Part shown: positions 46,717 to 58,390 of the stretch, piece by piece
Layout: every line of letters begins with the position of its first letter
How positions within the stretch are numbered: position 1 is the stretch's first letter
Assembly (NCBI RefSeq): GCF_949987515.2
Contig: NC_082687.1
Span: forward strand, 121,625,838 to 121,689,837
Direction of reading: 5' to 3'
Length of the DNA stretch: 64,000 nucleotides
Origin: Delphinus delphis
Lineage: Eukaryota; Chordata; Mammalia; Artiodactyla; Delphinidae
The notes under the pieces: generated by a model
What the model was told of the DNA's origin: nothing
The model's input: the letters and a program-made list of their open reading frames with translations, nothing else
The model's database searches: none
Made by a program: the position numbers and the translations under genes

Positions 46717-48089
46717 GTGCTGGGAAAACTGGACAGGTACATGTAAAAGTATGAGATTAGATCACTCCCTAACACCGTACACAAAAATAAGCTCAAAATG
46801 GATTAAAGACCTAAATGTTAAGGCCAGAAACTATCAAACTCTTAGAGGAAAACATAGGCAGAACACTCTATGACATAAATCACAGCAAGATCCTTTCTGA
46901 CCCACCTCCTAGAGTAATGGAAATAAAAACAAAAATAAACAAATGGGACCTAATGAAACTTCAAAGCTTTTGCACAGCAAAGGAAACCATAAACAAGACC
47001 AAAAGACAACCCTCAGAATGGGAGAAAATATTTGCAAATGAAGCAACTGACAAAGGATTAATCTCCAAAATTTACAAGCAGCTCATGCAGCTCAATAACA
47101 AAAAACAAACAACCCAATCCAAAAATGGGCAGAAGACCTAAATAGACATTTCTCCAAAGAAGATATACAGACTGCCAACAAACACATGAAAGAATGCTCA
47201 ACATCATTAATCATTAGAGAAATGCAAATCAAAATTACAATGAGATATCATCTCACACCAGTCAGAATGGCCATCATCAAAAAATCTAGAAACAATAAAT
47301 GCTGGAGAGGGTGTGGAGAAAAGGGAACACTCTTGCACTGCTGGTGGGAATGTGAACTGGTTCAGCCACTATGGAGAACAGTATGGAGGTTCCTTAAAAA
47401 ACTACAAATAGAACTACCATATGACCCAGCAATCCCACTACCGGGCATATACACTGAGAAAACCAAAATTCAAAAAGAGTCATGGCTCTATTTACAATAG
47501 CCCAGAGATGGAAACAATCTAAGTGCCCATCATCGGATGAATGGATAAAGAAGATGTGGCACATATATACAATGGAATATTACTCATCCATAAAAAGAAA
47601 CGAAATTGAGCTATTTGTAATGAGGTGGATAGACCTAGAGTCTGTCATACAGAGTGAAGTAAGTCAGAAAGAAAAAGACAAATACCGTATGCTAACACAT
47701 ATATATGGAATTTAAGAAAAAAAAATGTCATGAAGAACCTAGGGGTAAGACAGGAATAAAGTCGCAGACCTACTGGAGAACGGACTTGAGGATATGGGGA
47801 GGGGGAAGGGTGAGATGTGACAGGGCGAGAGAGAGTCATGGACATATACACACTAACAAACGTAGTAAGGTAGATAGCTAGTGGGAAGCAGCCGCATGGC
47901 ACAGGGATATTGGCTCGGTGCTTTGTGACAGCCTGGAGTGTGGGATAGGGAGGGTGGGAGGGAGGGAGACGCAAGAGGGAAGACATATGGGAACATATGT
48001 ATATGTATAACTGATTCACTTTGTTATAAAGCAGAAACTAACACACCATTGTAAAGCAATTATACCCCAATAAAGATGTTTAAAAAAAA
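46717..48089 (+). mobile_element. 5'-truncated LINE-1, younger 3'UTR type
   Basis: Begins within ORF2 ('gtgctgggaaaactggacag') and runs through the ORF2 C-terminus, the 3'UTR ('ggaagcagccgcatggcaca', 'ggtgggagggagggagacgc') and 'accccaataaagatgtttaa' with A8 at 48082-48089. Unlike an ordinary copy, no TSD follows this A-tract: unrelated DNA continues to 49463. The 3'UTR type matches the copy at 54845 and differs from those at 5084, 21463, 28825 and 50248. Confidence 0.96.
46815..47716 (+). pseudogene. LINE-1 ORF2 C-terminal region, broken
   Basis: Encodes the C-terminal part of the LINE-1 endonuclease/reverse transcriptase protein, which in intact elements binds L1 RNA and supports target-primed reverse transcription. 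Three overlapping frames (46815-47141, 47186-47500, 47482-47715) cover it. The middle one carries the cysteine-histidine motif typical of the ORF2 C-terminus, with residues in the order C-x3-C-x7-H-x4-C at about 47301-47355. A deletion of roughly 20-25 bp near 47480 shifts the frame relative to related copies. A stop near 47141 separates the first two. The endonuclease and RT domains were lost by 5' truncation. Non-functional. Confidence 0.9.
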
Positions 48090-48224
48090 GAGTAAATAAA
48101 CACAGCAAATAATGCCTTAATAAAAATGGAATAATAATAGGAAATTTTTAAAAAAATAGAAAAAGGAGAAGAAAAAGGGGGAAAAGTATTTGAGAAAAAC
48201 CCATAAGTATTGAAGATAGGCAAA

Positions 48225-49430
48225 GATGTTTCAACATGTGGGTCATAGGAGTCCCTGAAGAAGAAAACCTAAGAGAACAGAGCAAATAGTAAAAGGTATA
48301 ATTTTTATAAGATTTCCTGAAATAAAAATATTTGAAATAAGTATTGAAAGAGTACATTGAATATTTGAGAACACTGACTTAGAATAACTATGACCAAGTC
48401 ATATTCTGGTAAAATTGCTGAAGTTTAAAGAACAAGGGCTTCCCTGGTGGCACAGTGGTTAAGAATCCGCCTGCCAATGCAGGGGACATGGGTTCAAGCC
48501 CTGGTCCAGGAAGATCCCACATGCTATGGAGCAACCAAGCCCATGCACCACAACAACTGACCCCGCACTCTAGAGCCCACATGCCACAACTACTGAAGCC
48601 CGTGTGCCTAGAGCCCATGCTCTGCAACAAGAGAAGCCACCACAATGAGAAGCCCACGCACCACAAGGAAGAGTAGCCCCCGATTGCCGCGACTAGAGAA
48701 AGCCCGCGAGGAGCAATGAAGACTCAATGCAGCCAGAGATAAATAAATAAATAAATAATTTTTAAAAATTAAAAAAATAAAAAATTTTTTCATCTAGGGA
48801 AAAAAATAGCATGTGATGTATAAGAGAAAGAAAATCATATTATCATCAGACATTTTGACCACAGTAATCTATTCCGAAGGAACTTAAGTAACACATTTTA
48901 GATATTCAGTGAAAGAAAATGTGAATTGAGGCTTTTATATCCAACAAAATTGACCATCAAGTATGAAGGGCATAAACTGTTAGCAACATGCAAGGATTTA
49001 GAGAATATTGTTTTCCTGAGCTTTCCCTGAGTAATCTACTAAAGAACAACTTACCAACCAAAATGATATGAAAGACCCTATCATATCATTGTACTGGTGG
49101 TAGGCATCAAATATACTGTATGGTTAGTTCTAGAACTAACATGTGAATATTTAAAAAGTTTAATCATTAAAAATGATTACCTGATCATAGAATGTAGACA
49201 TGGTACAAGTATTTAAAAAGGAGAAAAGTATGGTAGCATATGCAAAAGTTTTTCAAATGGTTTTCAGAAATCATAATGATTGGTTATAGTATTGGAGTTG
49301 TTTTCTGAGACTGTTGTGTGTTTATGTGGAATAAAGCAAATGACTAATTAATGGATATTTAATTTTGTTGTCTCTGTCTCTGAGGACTAAGATTCTTCAT
49401 GTAGTTGAAAAGAATAAGATTTAATATAAA
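48225..49430 (+). repeat. Ancient L1M/HAL1-like fragment inside the transduced DNA
   Basis: 'gtgggtcataggagtccctg' (48239), 'ggtaaaattgctgaagttta' (48409), and after the SINE 'ttatatccaacaaaattgac' (48935), 'gaatattgttttcctgagct' (49003) follow the order of old L1 5'/ORF1-region sequence. The SINE at 48436-48780 splits it. Confidence 0.5.
48436..48780 (+). repeat. CHR-type SINE (long form)
   Basis: Head 'gggcttccctggtggcacag', B-box-like 'gggttcaagccctgg', extended body with 'gcccacatgccacaactact' and 'gactcaatgcagccagagat', ending in an (AAAT)n tail. Same long form as the copy at 1171. No clean TSD seen. It lies inside the transduced DNA and may have been carried along or inserted later. 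Confidence 0.92.
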
Positions 49431-49463
49431 AGAATTTAAATAAAAATCTTTAATTCTGAAAAA

Positions 49464-49480
49464 AAAATACACCACTTTTG
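49464..49480. repeat. Target-site duplication, right copy
   Basis: 17-bp 'aaaatacaccacttttg', identical to 46700-46716. The first few A's could belong to the poly(A) run. Confidence 0.93.
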
Positions 49481-49756
49481 TTTTAAAAGTGTTCTTATTA
49501 AATGGCAATATTTGAAGAAAATATTTTCAGTGTGATTTCCTGATCTTATAGGGAGCCAAATTATATCTGTACCTTCTGCTCTCTAAATGGGCATGTAGTT
49601 GGTTATACTGAATAATTTAAAATTATGAAAATTAAGGATGCCAGTAAATTTAATATGAAAAAGCAAGTTAACATCGCCCAGATTTATAATAATACTTTGA
49701 ATGCCTGAAATCACTTTTAATAAGAGTGTCCTTCTACATTAGTAAAATAGTAGTGT
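49481..49756. other. Unassigned DNA
   Basis: No gene or confident repeat. Confidence 0.5.
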
Positions 49757-50462
49757 GGGAGGCCGAATGCAAAGATTGCCTCCATGACCTCCATCCTCTG
49801 TTGTTAAATCCTAGGTAATCCCCTCTCTGTGAGGGCTGAGTGGGACCTGTGATTTGCTTTTAGCCAACAGAATATGGAAAAGGTGATGGGACACCACACC
49901 CATGATTGCACTGTAGACTTCCTTTAACAGACTAGAGTGAGGGCATCTCTCTTGCTGGCTTTGAAGAAATAAGATGCCAAGTTCTGAGAGGGTCACCTGA
50001 CAGGGAACCATGGTGGCCTCTAGTAGCTGAGCAGCACCTAGCCAGAGAGACAACAGTGAACCCAGTTCTCCAACCAGAAATAATTGAATTCTGCCAACAA
50101 TCAGTGTGAGCTTGGGATAGACGCTGAGTTTTGGAAAAACTGTAGCCCAGCCTACACCTCACCTATGGTAACTATGAGATCATAAATATGTGCTGTTTTA
50201 AGCTGCTCAGTTTGTGGTAATTTGTTACATTGTTTAAAACTATATACACTATGTATAAAATAGGTAACTAATGAGAACATACTGTATAGCACAGGGAACT
50301 CTACTTAATGCACTGTGGTGACCTAAATGGGAAGGCAATCCAAAAGAGAGGGGATATATGTATATGTAGAGCTGATTCATTTTGCTGTACAGTAGAAACT
50401 AAAACTATTGTAAAGCAGCTACACTCCAACAAAAATTAATTAAAAACAACCTAATATACTAC
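49757..50462 (+). repeat. MaLR-type LTR remnant, interrupted near its 3' end
   Basis: Diverged blocks: 'gcctccatgacctccatcct', 'gggacctgtgatttgctttt', 'agccaacagaatatggaaaa', 'gttttaagctgctcagtttg', 'tggtaatttgttacat'. The expected LTR end ('aacctaatata' at about 50448) appears only after the LINE-1 at 50248-50446. Confidence 0.65.
50248..50446 (+). mobile_element. Very short LINE-1 3' end
   Basis: Only the last ~200 bp of a LINE-1 3'UTR: 'actatgtataaaataggtaa', 'actgtatagcacagggaact', 'ctccaacaaaaattaattaa'. A short shared 'taaaa' at both edges is too small to call a TSD. Confidence 0.93.
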
Positions 50463-53247
50463 AGGTTACTCCTACGTATATTTAACATAACAAAACCTGT
50501 TATATAACCTTCAAAATTGCAAGAACAAATAAATATGTTAGTGAAAAGCAAAGTCTCAAAGCATTAAAGGAAAAGAAAATCTAATGGTACCTGAATTATA
50601 ATTCAGGTTTCAAAACATGATAATTAAGTTGTATGAGAAAAATACATGATAAACCAATTGAGAATGAATAGTAAAGTCTTACATCAATTTTAATAGAAAG
50701 GAAAGGAAAACCCAACCACATGTTTTTCTTGGGTTTACATCAATATTTATCCACAACTTTCTGTTTTAGAGTATTTTGTGGCTATTATTTTGCAAACTAT
50801 AACAGGTCAATTTCTGTTTTATTTAGGAAAGTAAAACTATGTCAAAAATACTTAAACATTGTACAAAATAAGCAATATTTTTAATAAAAATTTAAAAATT
50901 TTCAAATAGTTTAAGATTATTTATCATCAAATATCAATAATCTACTTCTCTGCAATAATTGTGTCTCATAAGCTGGTCCTTTCTCAAACTCTTTCTCTTC
51001 CTTCACATGATATAAAACATGTGACTTTGTCACTATCAAAATTAATTTTAACTTTTTTTACTTTAAAAAATTTCACCTTAAGTTTTAAGAATATAGCAGA
51101 TAAAGCTTAAAGAAAAATGTTTAAACAACCAAAATTTTGGAAGTTTTAATTCCTGATCTCCAAAACTAATGTGGGAGTAAAATACAAATGACCTATACAT
51201 ATTTTAGACTGTCATATTTAATTTTAAAGTTCAGCAAAGACAGAAACTTAGTCTGGAAATTTGGTAGATAACATCTGGCAGGGTTTATCACAACCTGGAC
51301 AGGAGAACCAGACATTGTTAACTACGCTTTGGACTTTGAGCATTCTATTTATTAAACGAACAAACAAAAAAGTGAAGAGTTTAAATGCTTAATATTTGCT
51401 ATTTTAAAACATATGAAACTCAAGTAATGACTTTTATGGCTGCCTAGCTACCTCTCATTTGTAATTTAAAATATTAAAACTAAGAATCTGAAAAATACTT
51501 AAATGATACCCTAAAAATTTCCTTTCCAGCTGTGTGAAAAATACAATAGTTTTATGTTACTGTAACATGTACTGTTTTCTTGTCTTAGCAAAGACTTTCT
51601 TATTTCCAAATTCTTAAGTGTTCCAAGTTTTAATGACATTATCATTTTCTATTTGTGATAGGATGACTAGCCTTAGGTAGCTCATAGAAATTGTTATTCA
51701 CTTCTTGCTTCATAACATTCTGGGTACAATATGTACTAACAATTTTTTCTCTGTTTTCCTTCCTGAAGCTGATCTGATATTAAAGCGCTAGCTTTAATAA
51801 GTTTCCACTTCAGTCTAAAAGAGATAATTTAAGAAATCCAGAAAGCAGAGGCTGCCAAAGCTCACTGCTTCCTAAAACCAGATTGCTATTCTACTTCTTC
51901 CATTGTGACAAAACCCAGGCCTACAGAACCTGCCCCACCTCTTCCTCAGAGTAAATAGCTCTCTGATCCAGTGACTTCACTGAGGAAGTGCTCCGTGTCA
52001 AAGGCTATCATTCAATTTCATTTCTTATTTTATTGTTTGTTTTTTTGTTCAAATTTTATTGCTTTCACATCTGGATGGCACAGCTTTCATGTGGTATTAA
52101 AAGTATGTGTCCAAAAATGTGTCCCAGATGAACATCCTGTTTGTCTTTTGATTTAAATTTCTGTTTAGTAAACCTCTGTGGTTTGGATACAGTGAGTTTC
52201 AGTCCAACTCCCTACCCACTTCCTCAAAAGTAACAACTCCCCTGTCTTTTCCTCCCTTACTCACCTTTCCTCTGCTAAATTAATATTGTCTATCAAACAC
52301 ATTCTTAGGAATATTTAAGAACATTACCTCGTCTCTCAATGATAAAATCTATGTCTAAAGCATTAATGTTCTGGAAGCTCTTTCCACAAAATGTTTGTTT
52401 TACATGCTACGCCATTAGCAAATATGAAAATGTTCCCATCAGGCCCTGGTAGAAAAATAACCAATTTTTGAATTATGAGATACTTGCTTTAGAGAAACAA
52501 ATAAGTGCTTTTTCAAAAATAGTTTAGCAACTGTATTTTTCTGTTCAAAACCAGGAAAGAAATATGGTTAAAGTATTTTTTAAGTCTTCCCTTCAAATTG
52601 GTCATAGAAATCCTATCACTGATGAACAGATTTACTTGACATATTGCATAAAATTATTTTTTTTAAATAACTATTGTTTAAGCCACATTTTTTGAAGCAA
52701 AGAAATCTGGTTGTTCTTGGCATTTCTTAATTTGCTTACTTGGGGGTATGTTCTTCCCAAATCCACACATATAATTTCCATTGCCTTTGAAAGGGGTTAT
52801 GAACACACATCTGAAGGAGAATTGACCACTCAGTTTTTGATGTTCTAAAGCCAACTAAAGCATGAACCTCTTGCTTCCTTTCTGATCCCAGCCCTTTTCA
52901 ATGAGAACAATGCTTATGCAAGATTTCCTAGGGGGATTTTGTGGTTTGAGGTTTTAATAATCTAGGCTAAAATTCAAATAGGAACCACAGCTGCTTGGAT
53001 AAGATTCTTAGACCTTTTTATTTGAACTGCAGTGAACTTACCAGAATTTTTAAATATGCTGAGCAGTATCTGATATGTAAGAGTGACATGTGGTAGCCTT
53101 CTTTCAGATATAAGAATATCTATATACCTACAAATATTATGAAAATAAAAAGGACATGTACTTTCCTTAACCATTTGCAAATATGTTTAAAAACAGATTT
53201 GGCTCTTTTAAAAAGTAATAAGCATTACTGTTCTAAATCAATAAAAG
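50463..53247. other. Unassigned AT-rich DNA
   Basis: Nearly 2.8 kb without a recognised gene or confident repeat. Only short frames (51971-52156, 52974-53180). Confidence 0.5.
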
Positions 53248-54640
53248 AAACCTATTGAGAATACTTTATATTTTCTATCTTTTTGGTTGAAATTCTCACT
53301 TTGTTCATGCATTGTTCTTCTGACCTTGGTGTGAATATTTATGATTGTTAGTTTGAACCCTCTATCAGGTAAATCACTTATCTCCATTTCGTTAAGATCT
53401 GTTTCTGGGGATTTATCTTGTTCTTTTGTTTGGAACATATTCCTCTATTTCTTCATTTTCCTTGACTCTCTTTGCTGGTTTCTGCACATTAGATGAAACA
53501 GTCTTGACAGAGTGGCCTTGTTAGGAGATGAACCTTATTGATCAGCCTGGCCTGAACGCCTAGTTGTCTCTCAAACTTTTATGATTGTACAAGCCTCCTT
53601 CTTTGTTCTTAGTGGCTCCCAGTAGTTGAGGCTGTGCCAATACCTGTCAGTGTCCCAAGGGGGAGGATCACAGTCAGCACCTAGCTGCAAGCTGCTGAGA
53701 AGCTGGACCCTCAGGCACACCTGGGAAAGTATGTGGTTAAGCTCTTTCCAGGAGAAACTGAGAGACTGGTATTTTTACCTGCTTCCTCTGCGCTGGGTTC
53801 AGGTATGTAACTGCTAGAGGTTGTCGCTGTGTCCATTAAAAACTGTTTCTTTGTTTGCTACAGTCCTGTGGGACTTGTGAATGCAAGCCCGTTTGGTTAC
53901 CAGTGCCCGGTAATCCAGAGATCCATCCCTTGGGTGGCTGCTGAAAAAGCTGCGGCTCCAGATGTGTGTACAAGCTCCTTCCAGGGAGCTACCGGTGACT
54001 TGGAGTGGGTTGGAAGGAGAAAGCAAGAGTAGTGTCTTCCAGCTTCCCTGGTCTCTGGGGAGGATCCCAGCTAGCCCCTAAGGTGCTAACTTAGCAGTTT
54101 GACCCTCAGGTAGCTTTGAAAGTATGCAGATAAACTCCTTCAGGGAAAGACAGAGGTAGGCGATTTTGCTTGCTGCCTCTGCCTTGAACCCTGGGGGGGA
54201 TAGCCACGGCAAGTACTCTCACTACTCAAGAATCACTTTTTTGTTTACTATAGTCTGTGGGACTTGGGGATGAGAGCCCCATTGGCTTTCATAGCTAGGT
54301 GTTTTGGGAACCCTTCCCTCCAGTGGGAGTCTTAAAAAGTTGGGGCACTAGATGTGGGATCTAAACTCTTCCATCCTCAGAGAGAAGCTGAGAGTTGAGG
54401 GTTCTGTCCCAATTGTATGGCTCTGTGTCAGGAGTGAGGTTTATGTTAAGAGTATATCTGGCCTTTCCTACCTGCTGAGATGTAGGTATTGTCTCATTCA
54501 TGCAATGTGTAGGAGTTACTTAGTTTCTAGATCTCTCTGAGAGAGAACTGATTGCTCATTTGTAGCTGTGCATTCAGCTCATCTGTGGGAGGAAGAGAGC
54601 TCAGGAGCCGCCTATATCACATCTTTATTCCATTTACGGT
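53248..54640 (-). repeat. 5' end (5'UTR and start of body) of an ancient L1M element
   Basis: On the minus strand the element starts near 54640: the reverse of 'gagccgcctatatcacatct' corresponds to the usual L1 start, in which a 'catcttggctcc'-type head is followed by a 'ggaggctcctga' block. It continues through a GC-richer 5'UTR to body sequence near 53250-53330 (reverse of 'aattctcactttgttcatgc'). The 5'UTR contains two related ~390-bp modules: 'ttgtttgctacag' at 53851 and 'ttgtttactatag' at 54241, 'gaccctcagg' at 53706 and 54101. Frames at 53626-54540 are 5'UTR reads, not genes. Confidence 0.7.
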
Positions 54641-54844
54641 TGTGTTTCTTTCCTCTGCTTCTGCTCAGCCCAAGTACTCTTGAGAATGTTTTAAAAATTA
54701 GATCTTTGGCACCATTGAAGTAGAATCTGTTTATTTTCTGGAATAATAAGCTATGTCTTCATTCTATTACCCATTTGGAGACACTTTTTTTTAAATTGAT
54801 TTTTGTATACTTCTAGAATAGTATTGAGTTTAAAAGGTAAGATC
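54641..54844. other. Unassigned spacer
   Basis: Short AT-rich stretch between two LINE-1 fragments. Confidence 0.5.
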
Positions 54845-55445
54845 TAGCACTATTTACAACAGCCAGGACATGGACGCAACCTAAGTGTCCGTCGACAGAT
54901 GAATGGATAAAGAAGATGTGGCACATATATACAATGGAATATTACTCAGCCATAAAAAGGAACGAAATTGAGTTATTTGTAGTGAGGTGGATGGACCTAG
55001 AGTCTGTCGTACAGAGTGAAGTCAGAAACAGCAAAACAAATACCGTATCCTAACACATATATATGGAATCTTAAAAAAAAAAAAAAAGGTTCTGATGAAC
55101 CTAGGGGCAGGACAGGAATAAAGATGCAGACGTAGAGAATGGACTTGAGGCCATGGGGGTTGGGGAAGGGTAAGCTGGGATGAAGTGAGAGAGTAGCATT
55201 GACATATATACACTACCAAACGAAAGACAGATAGCTAATGGGAAGCAGCCGCATAGCACAGCACAGGGAGATCAGCTCGGTGCTTTTGACCACCTAGGGG
55301 GTGGGATAGGGAGGGTGGGAGGGAAGCTCAAGAGGGAAGAGATATGGGGATATATGTATACGTATAGCTGATTCACTTTGTTATACAGCAGAAACTAACA
55401 CACTGTTGTAAAGCAATTATACTCCAATAAAGATGTAAAAAGAAA
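54845..55445 (+). mobile_element. 5'-truncated LINE-1, younger 3'UTR type
   Basis: Begins 'agcactatttacaacagcca' in the last part of ORF2. It carries the same 3'UTR as the copy at 46717 ('ggaagcagccgcatagcaca', 'gggtgggatagggagggtgg') and ends 'ccaataaagatgtaaaaaga'. An internal A17-type run occurs at about 55072. No clear TSD. Confidence 0.95.
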
Positions 55446-57799
55446 AAGAATAAATGTAGAAGAAATGATGAAATTAGAAAATCAACATGACAAGCATCAT
55501 AGTAATAATTATTTCAAGCAAGATTCATCAATGGATACTGCAAACAGTGAGTGAAAGTTTAGGGACTAAACTGATAGTTATATAGTCTTAAATTATTTCA
55601 TCACAAATTATATATTAATTGCAAAGAACAAAGTACTAACTTTACAGTGGAGAAAACTGGCAGATACCACTTTAACCAAGTGAAAAAAGTAACTATTGCC
55701 AGCTATGACAATTAGTAGCATGTGCCTCCTGATGTGAAAAGCACTGCACAAAACAGCCTCATGTTGTATTTTCACAGCCACATGCGCATAACCTGAATCT
55801 ATCCATGAGAAAATATCACACAAGCCAAAATTAAGAGATATTCTATAAAAGAACTGTCCTTTCTGTTCAAAAAAAGTCAGTTATGAAATACAAAGATGGA
55901 CTCAGGAACTGTTCTAGATTAAAGCAGACTAAGGAGACACGACCATAAAAGAAGTTATTAGAATAAATGATGAAATCAGAATAGGGCCTGCAGATGTATT
56001 GATGGTAATTTCCTGATTTTGATGATTGTTCTGTGATTAATTCAGATCATTTTTGTTTTAAGGGAATACACACTGAATTATTTAGGAGTAAACTGGCATC
56101 TTGCATTATGTCTGCAACTTAATCTTAAATGGTGGAGAGGGAAAAAATGAGAAAGATATGGGGGTGGGGGCAAATATAGTGAAATAAAAACATTTGGAGG
56201 ATTCTGGAATAAAAAATAAATCATTTCCTATTTCTCACTTTTATAATCAACACTCTGGATAGCATGTTTCACATAATAATTTTGGGTCCATTCTGGAGTA
56301 GTTGTGAATTGCTTGTTCCATGTCCTTTAACCATTTATCTCTTGAGGGTTCTAGTGTCTTTCTTACTAATTTATATAATAAAGATATAAATCTTTTAAGA
56401 TAAAAAAAAATGTAAGACCTGCTGAAGGGTCTGTTCATAAGGTTCCTGAATCCCAAGGTATGATAAATAACAGCCTTTAAGGATATGTAAATGAGGCCCC
56501 AATAGTCACATAAAGGGTAGAAATTTCAGAGTCTATCACAGGGTTATAATGTTATTTAAATGTTTATTTAACCAATTAATGACCCTATAGTAAGGGATTT
56601 GCAAGGAGAGAATATAATGGAACAGAACATCTATAAATGATCTGACACTAAATTTAGGTAAAGGACTTACTCCAAAGACAGGAAACTTTTTGAGCTGGAA
56701 GACTTTAGATAGCTTTGAGGCTCATTTTGGGTGCCATGAGACCCACCGTTTCTGGGCCTGCTGGCTGATGAGCATTTTTCTGGGTAAATATATCCTGGGA
56801 AGAATACCAGTCCTGAAGGCCTCTGCTCTTGGTGGGCTGATCCCCACAAGCCCTTGTGCACAATCACATTCAGGGTCTCTCATCTCATCCGGCAGATTTC
56901 AAAGTTCTCCACAGAATCCTGTGAATTTACAGTTGTATAATGGACTTCCAGAAGGAGAGAGGTGCTTCCCATTGGTGGCAAGTGAGCTCTGGATATGTCC
57001 TTCAACTTCTGCCAGATCTGCTTAATATTTCATCTGCTTTATATTAATATTCTGGTTAAGATTTAGTTTACACCCATCTGCTAAATTTTTTTTTTTAAAA
57101 AGGAAAATTTAGTTCCATGCATTGCATAGGATATTTAAGAGCCTCAGTATGTTAAACATTTCCCATGAATTCTAACGATTTGAATGTAAATGGTTAGTAG
57201 ATGGCTTGTGCTGTATTGGGCTAAGGCAAACTCTGTGATGCAGAGGACAAAAGCTGTTTTCCAACATTTCAGAATTGGGTATTGACACTAAACTGAGGGC
57301 AAGTATCTGCTCAAGGAAAATTCAGTTGATAACAAGTACAGGTGATAATGGCTTCTTGAAAAGAAATGAACTAAAATATTAGAATTTATTGTCCTGGCAG
57401 CTACAGATAAAATCAAAGCATATCTTCTGTGACTTTGGTCATATATAGGCCCTCTGCATGGAATTGCCTTCTCTCTGCTGGTCGGTTTACTAACGCTTAC
57501 TTACGTTCAAGGCTTAGGCGGACCATTTACTGAGAATTCAGTAAAACAGTGTTTTATAAAAAAATATGAAATCAGTTGTTTCATCATCTAGGTATGGCTC
57601 CTGAAGGTAAGCGGGAGTCTCTGTTCCCTCCGAAATATGCTTCTTAGAATGACAGGCATTGATAATAGCATTCTCACCATTCTCTAGTTTGTGAAACCAG
57701 AGACAAATGAGAAACAGCGTTTCCAGGAATTAGTCATCTCTGAGGGGTAATTTTGAAGACTGCAAAAACTCTTGGCAGGGACACTCCATTGAAACTCCT
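55446..57799. other. Unassigned DNA
   Basis: A GC-richer patch at 56690-57025 holds a 111-codon + frame and an overlapping minus frame; neither shows a domain I recognise. No confident repeat. Confidence 0.45.
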
Positions 57800-58390
57800 G
57801 CACTAAAAGACCTGACCAAGCTTTAACATGGCTTCTAGCAGCCAAAGGCCAAGCTCCTGGGAAGACTCAGCCGTCATTTGAGTTTCTGTCTGAAAACACT
57901 TAGGACTGTCAAAGAATTCACTGTTCTAGCCAGCACCTGACCACAGGCCCCTGACCTTCCTTTCTTAGAGCACATTTACTAAAAAAGGCTTACAATTTTG
58001 AATTCTTCCTCTGTCCTTTTAAGAGGTAATGTACCTCCTACAGTTCAGGAGTGTCTTGCTTAAGTTCTTAAAAGCCATTCCTTTGAAATGCAGTCTTCAG
58101 GAATGATAGGGCCAGTGTCTGGTGGGGAATAGAATCCTAACTTCTATAATTGCCAGCTAGCTAATACAGCTGGCCTAATCAAATTTACACTGATCAATAA
58201 CTACTAATTGTTCATTTTCCTGACCTGTTTGAGCCCTTGCTCACTCCCTCTACCTACCCCCTTATTTTCCCTTTAAAATACCGAGTTACTTCTGTGCAAA
58301 TTGGAATGGACCTCAGTTCTTTCCCTTACTGTTAGTGGTTATTGAATAAAATCTGATTTCACTGTTTTAACTTTGACAGTTTTAAACCAG
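57800..58390 (+). repeat. Candidate retroviral-type LTR, tentative
   Basis: The architecture fits an LTR: a GC-richer U3-like region, a TATA-like 'ctttaaaata' at 58271, and a poly(A) signal (aataaa) at 58345-58350 about 70 bp downstream, followed by 'tctgatttcactgttttaac'. No internal viral sequence flanks it. Family and boundaries unknown. Confidence 0.35.

Larger units (their letters stand above)
48090..49463 (+). mobile_element. Putative LINE-1 3'-transduced segment
   Basis: This 1.37-kb stretch follows the LINE-1 A-tract but lies inside the 17-bp TSD, so it arrived in the same event. It ends with a canonical poly(A) signal, AATAAA (49439-49444), 14 bp before a short A-run (from 49459), and then the right TSD copy. 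It is made mostly of decayed old L1-like sequence plus one SINE. The expected mechanism is read-through of a source LINE-1's own weak signal into a downstream signal. Confidence 0.8.
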
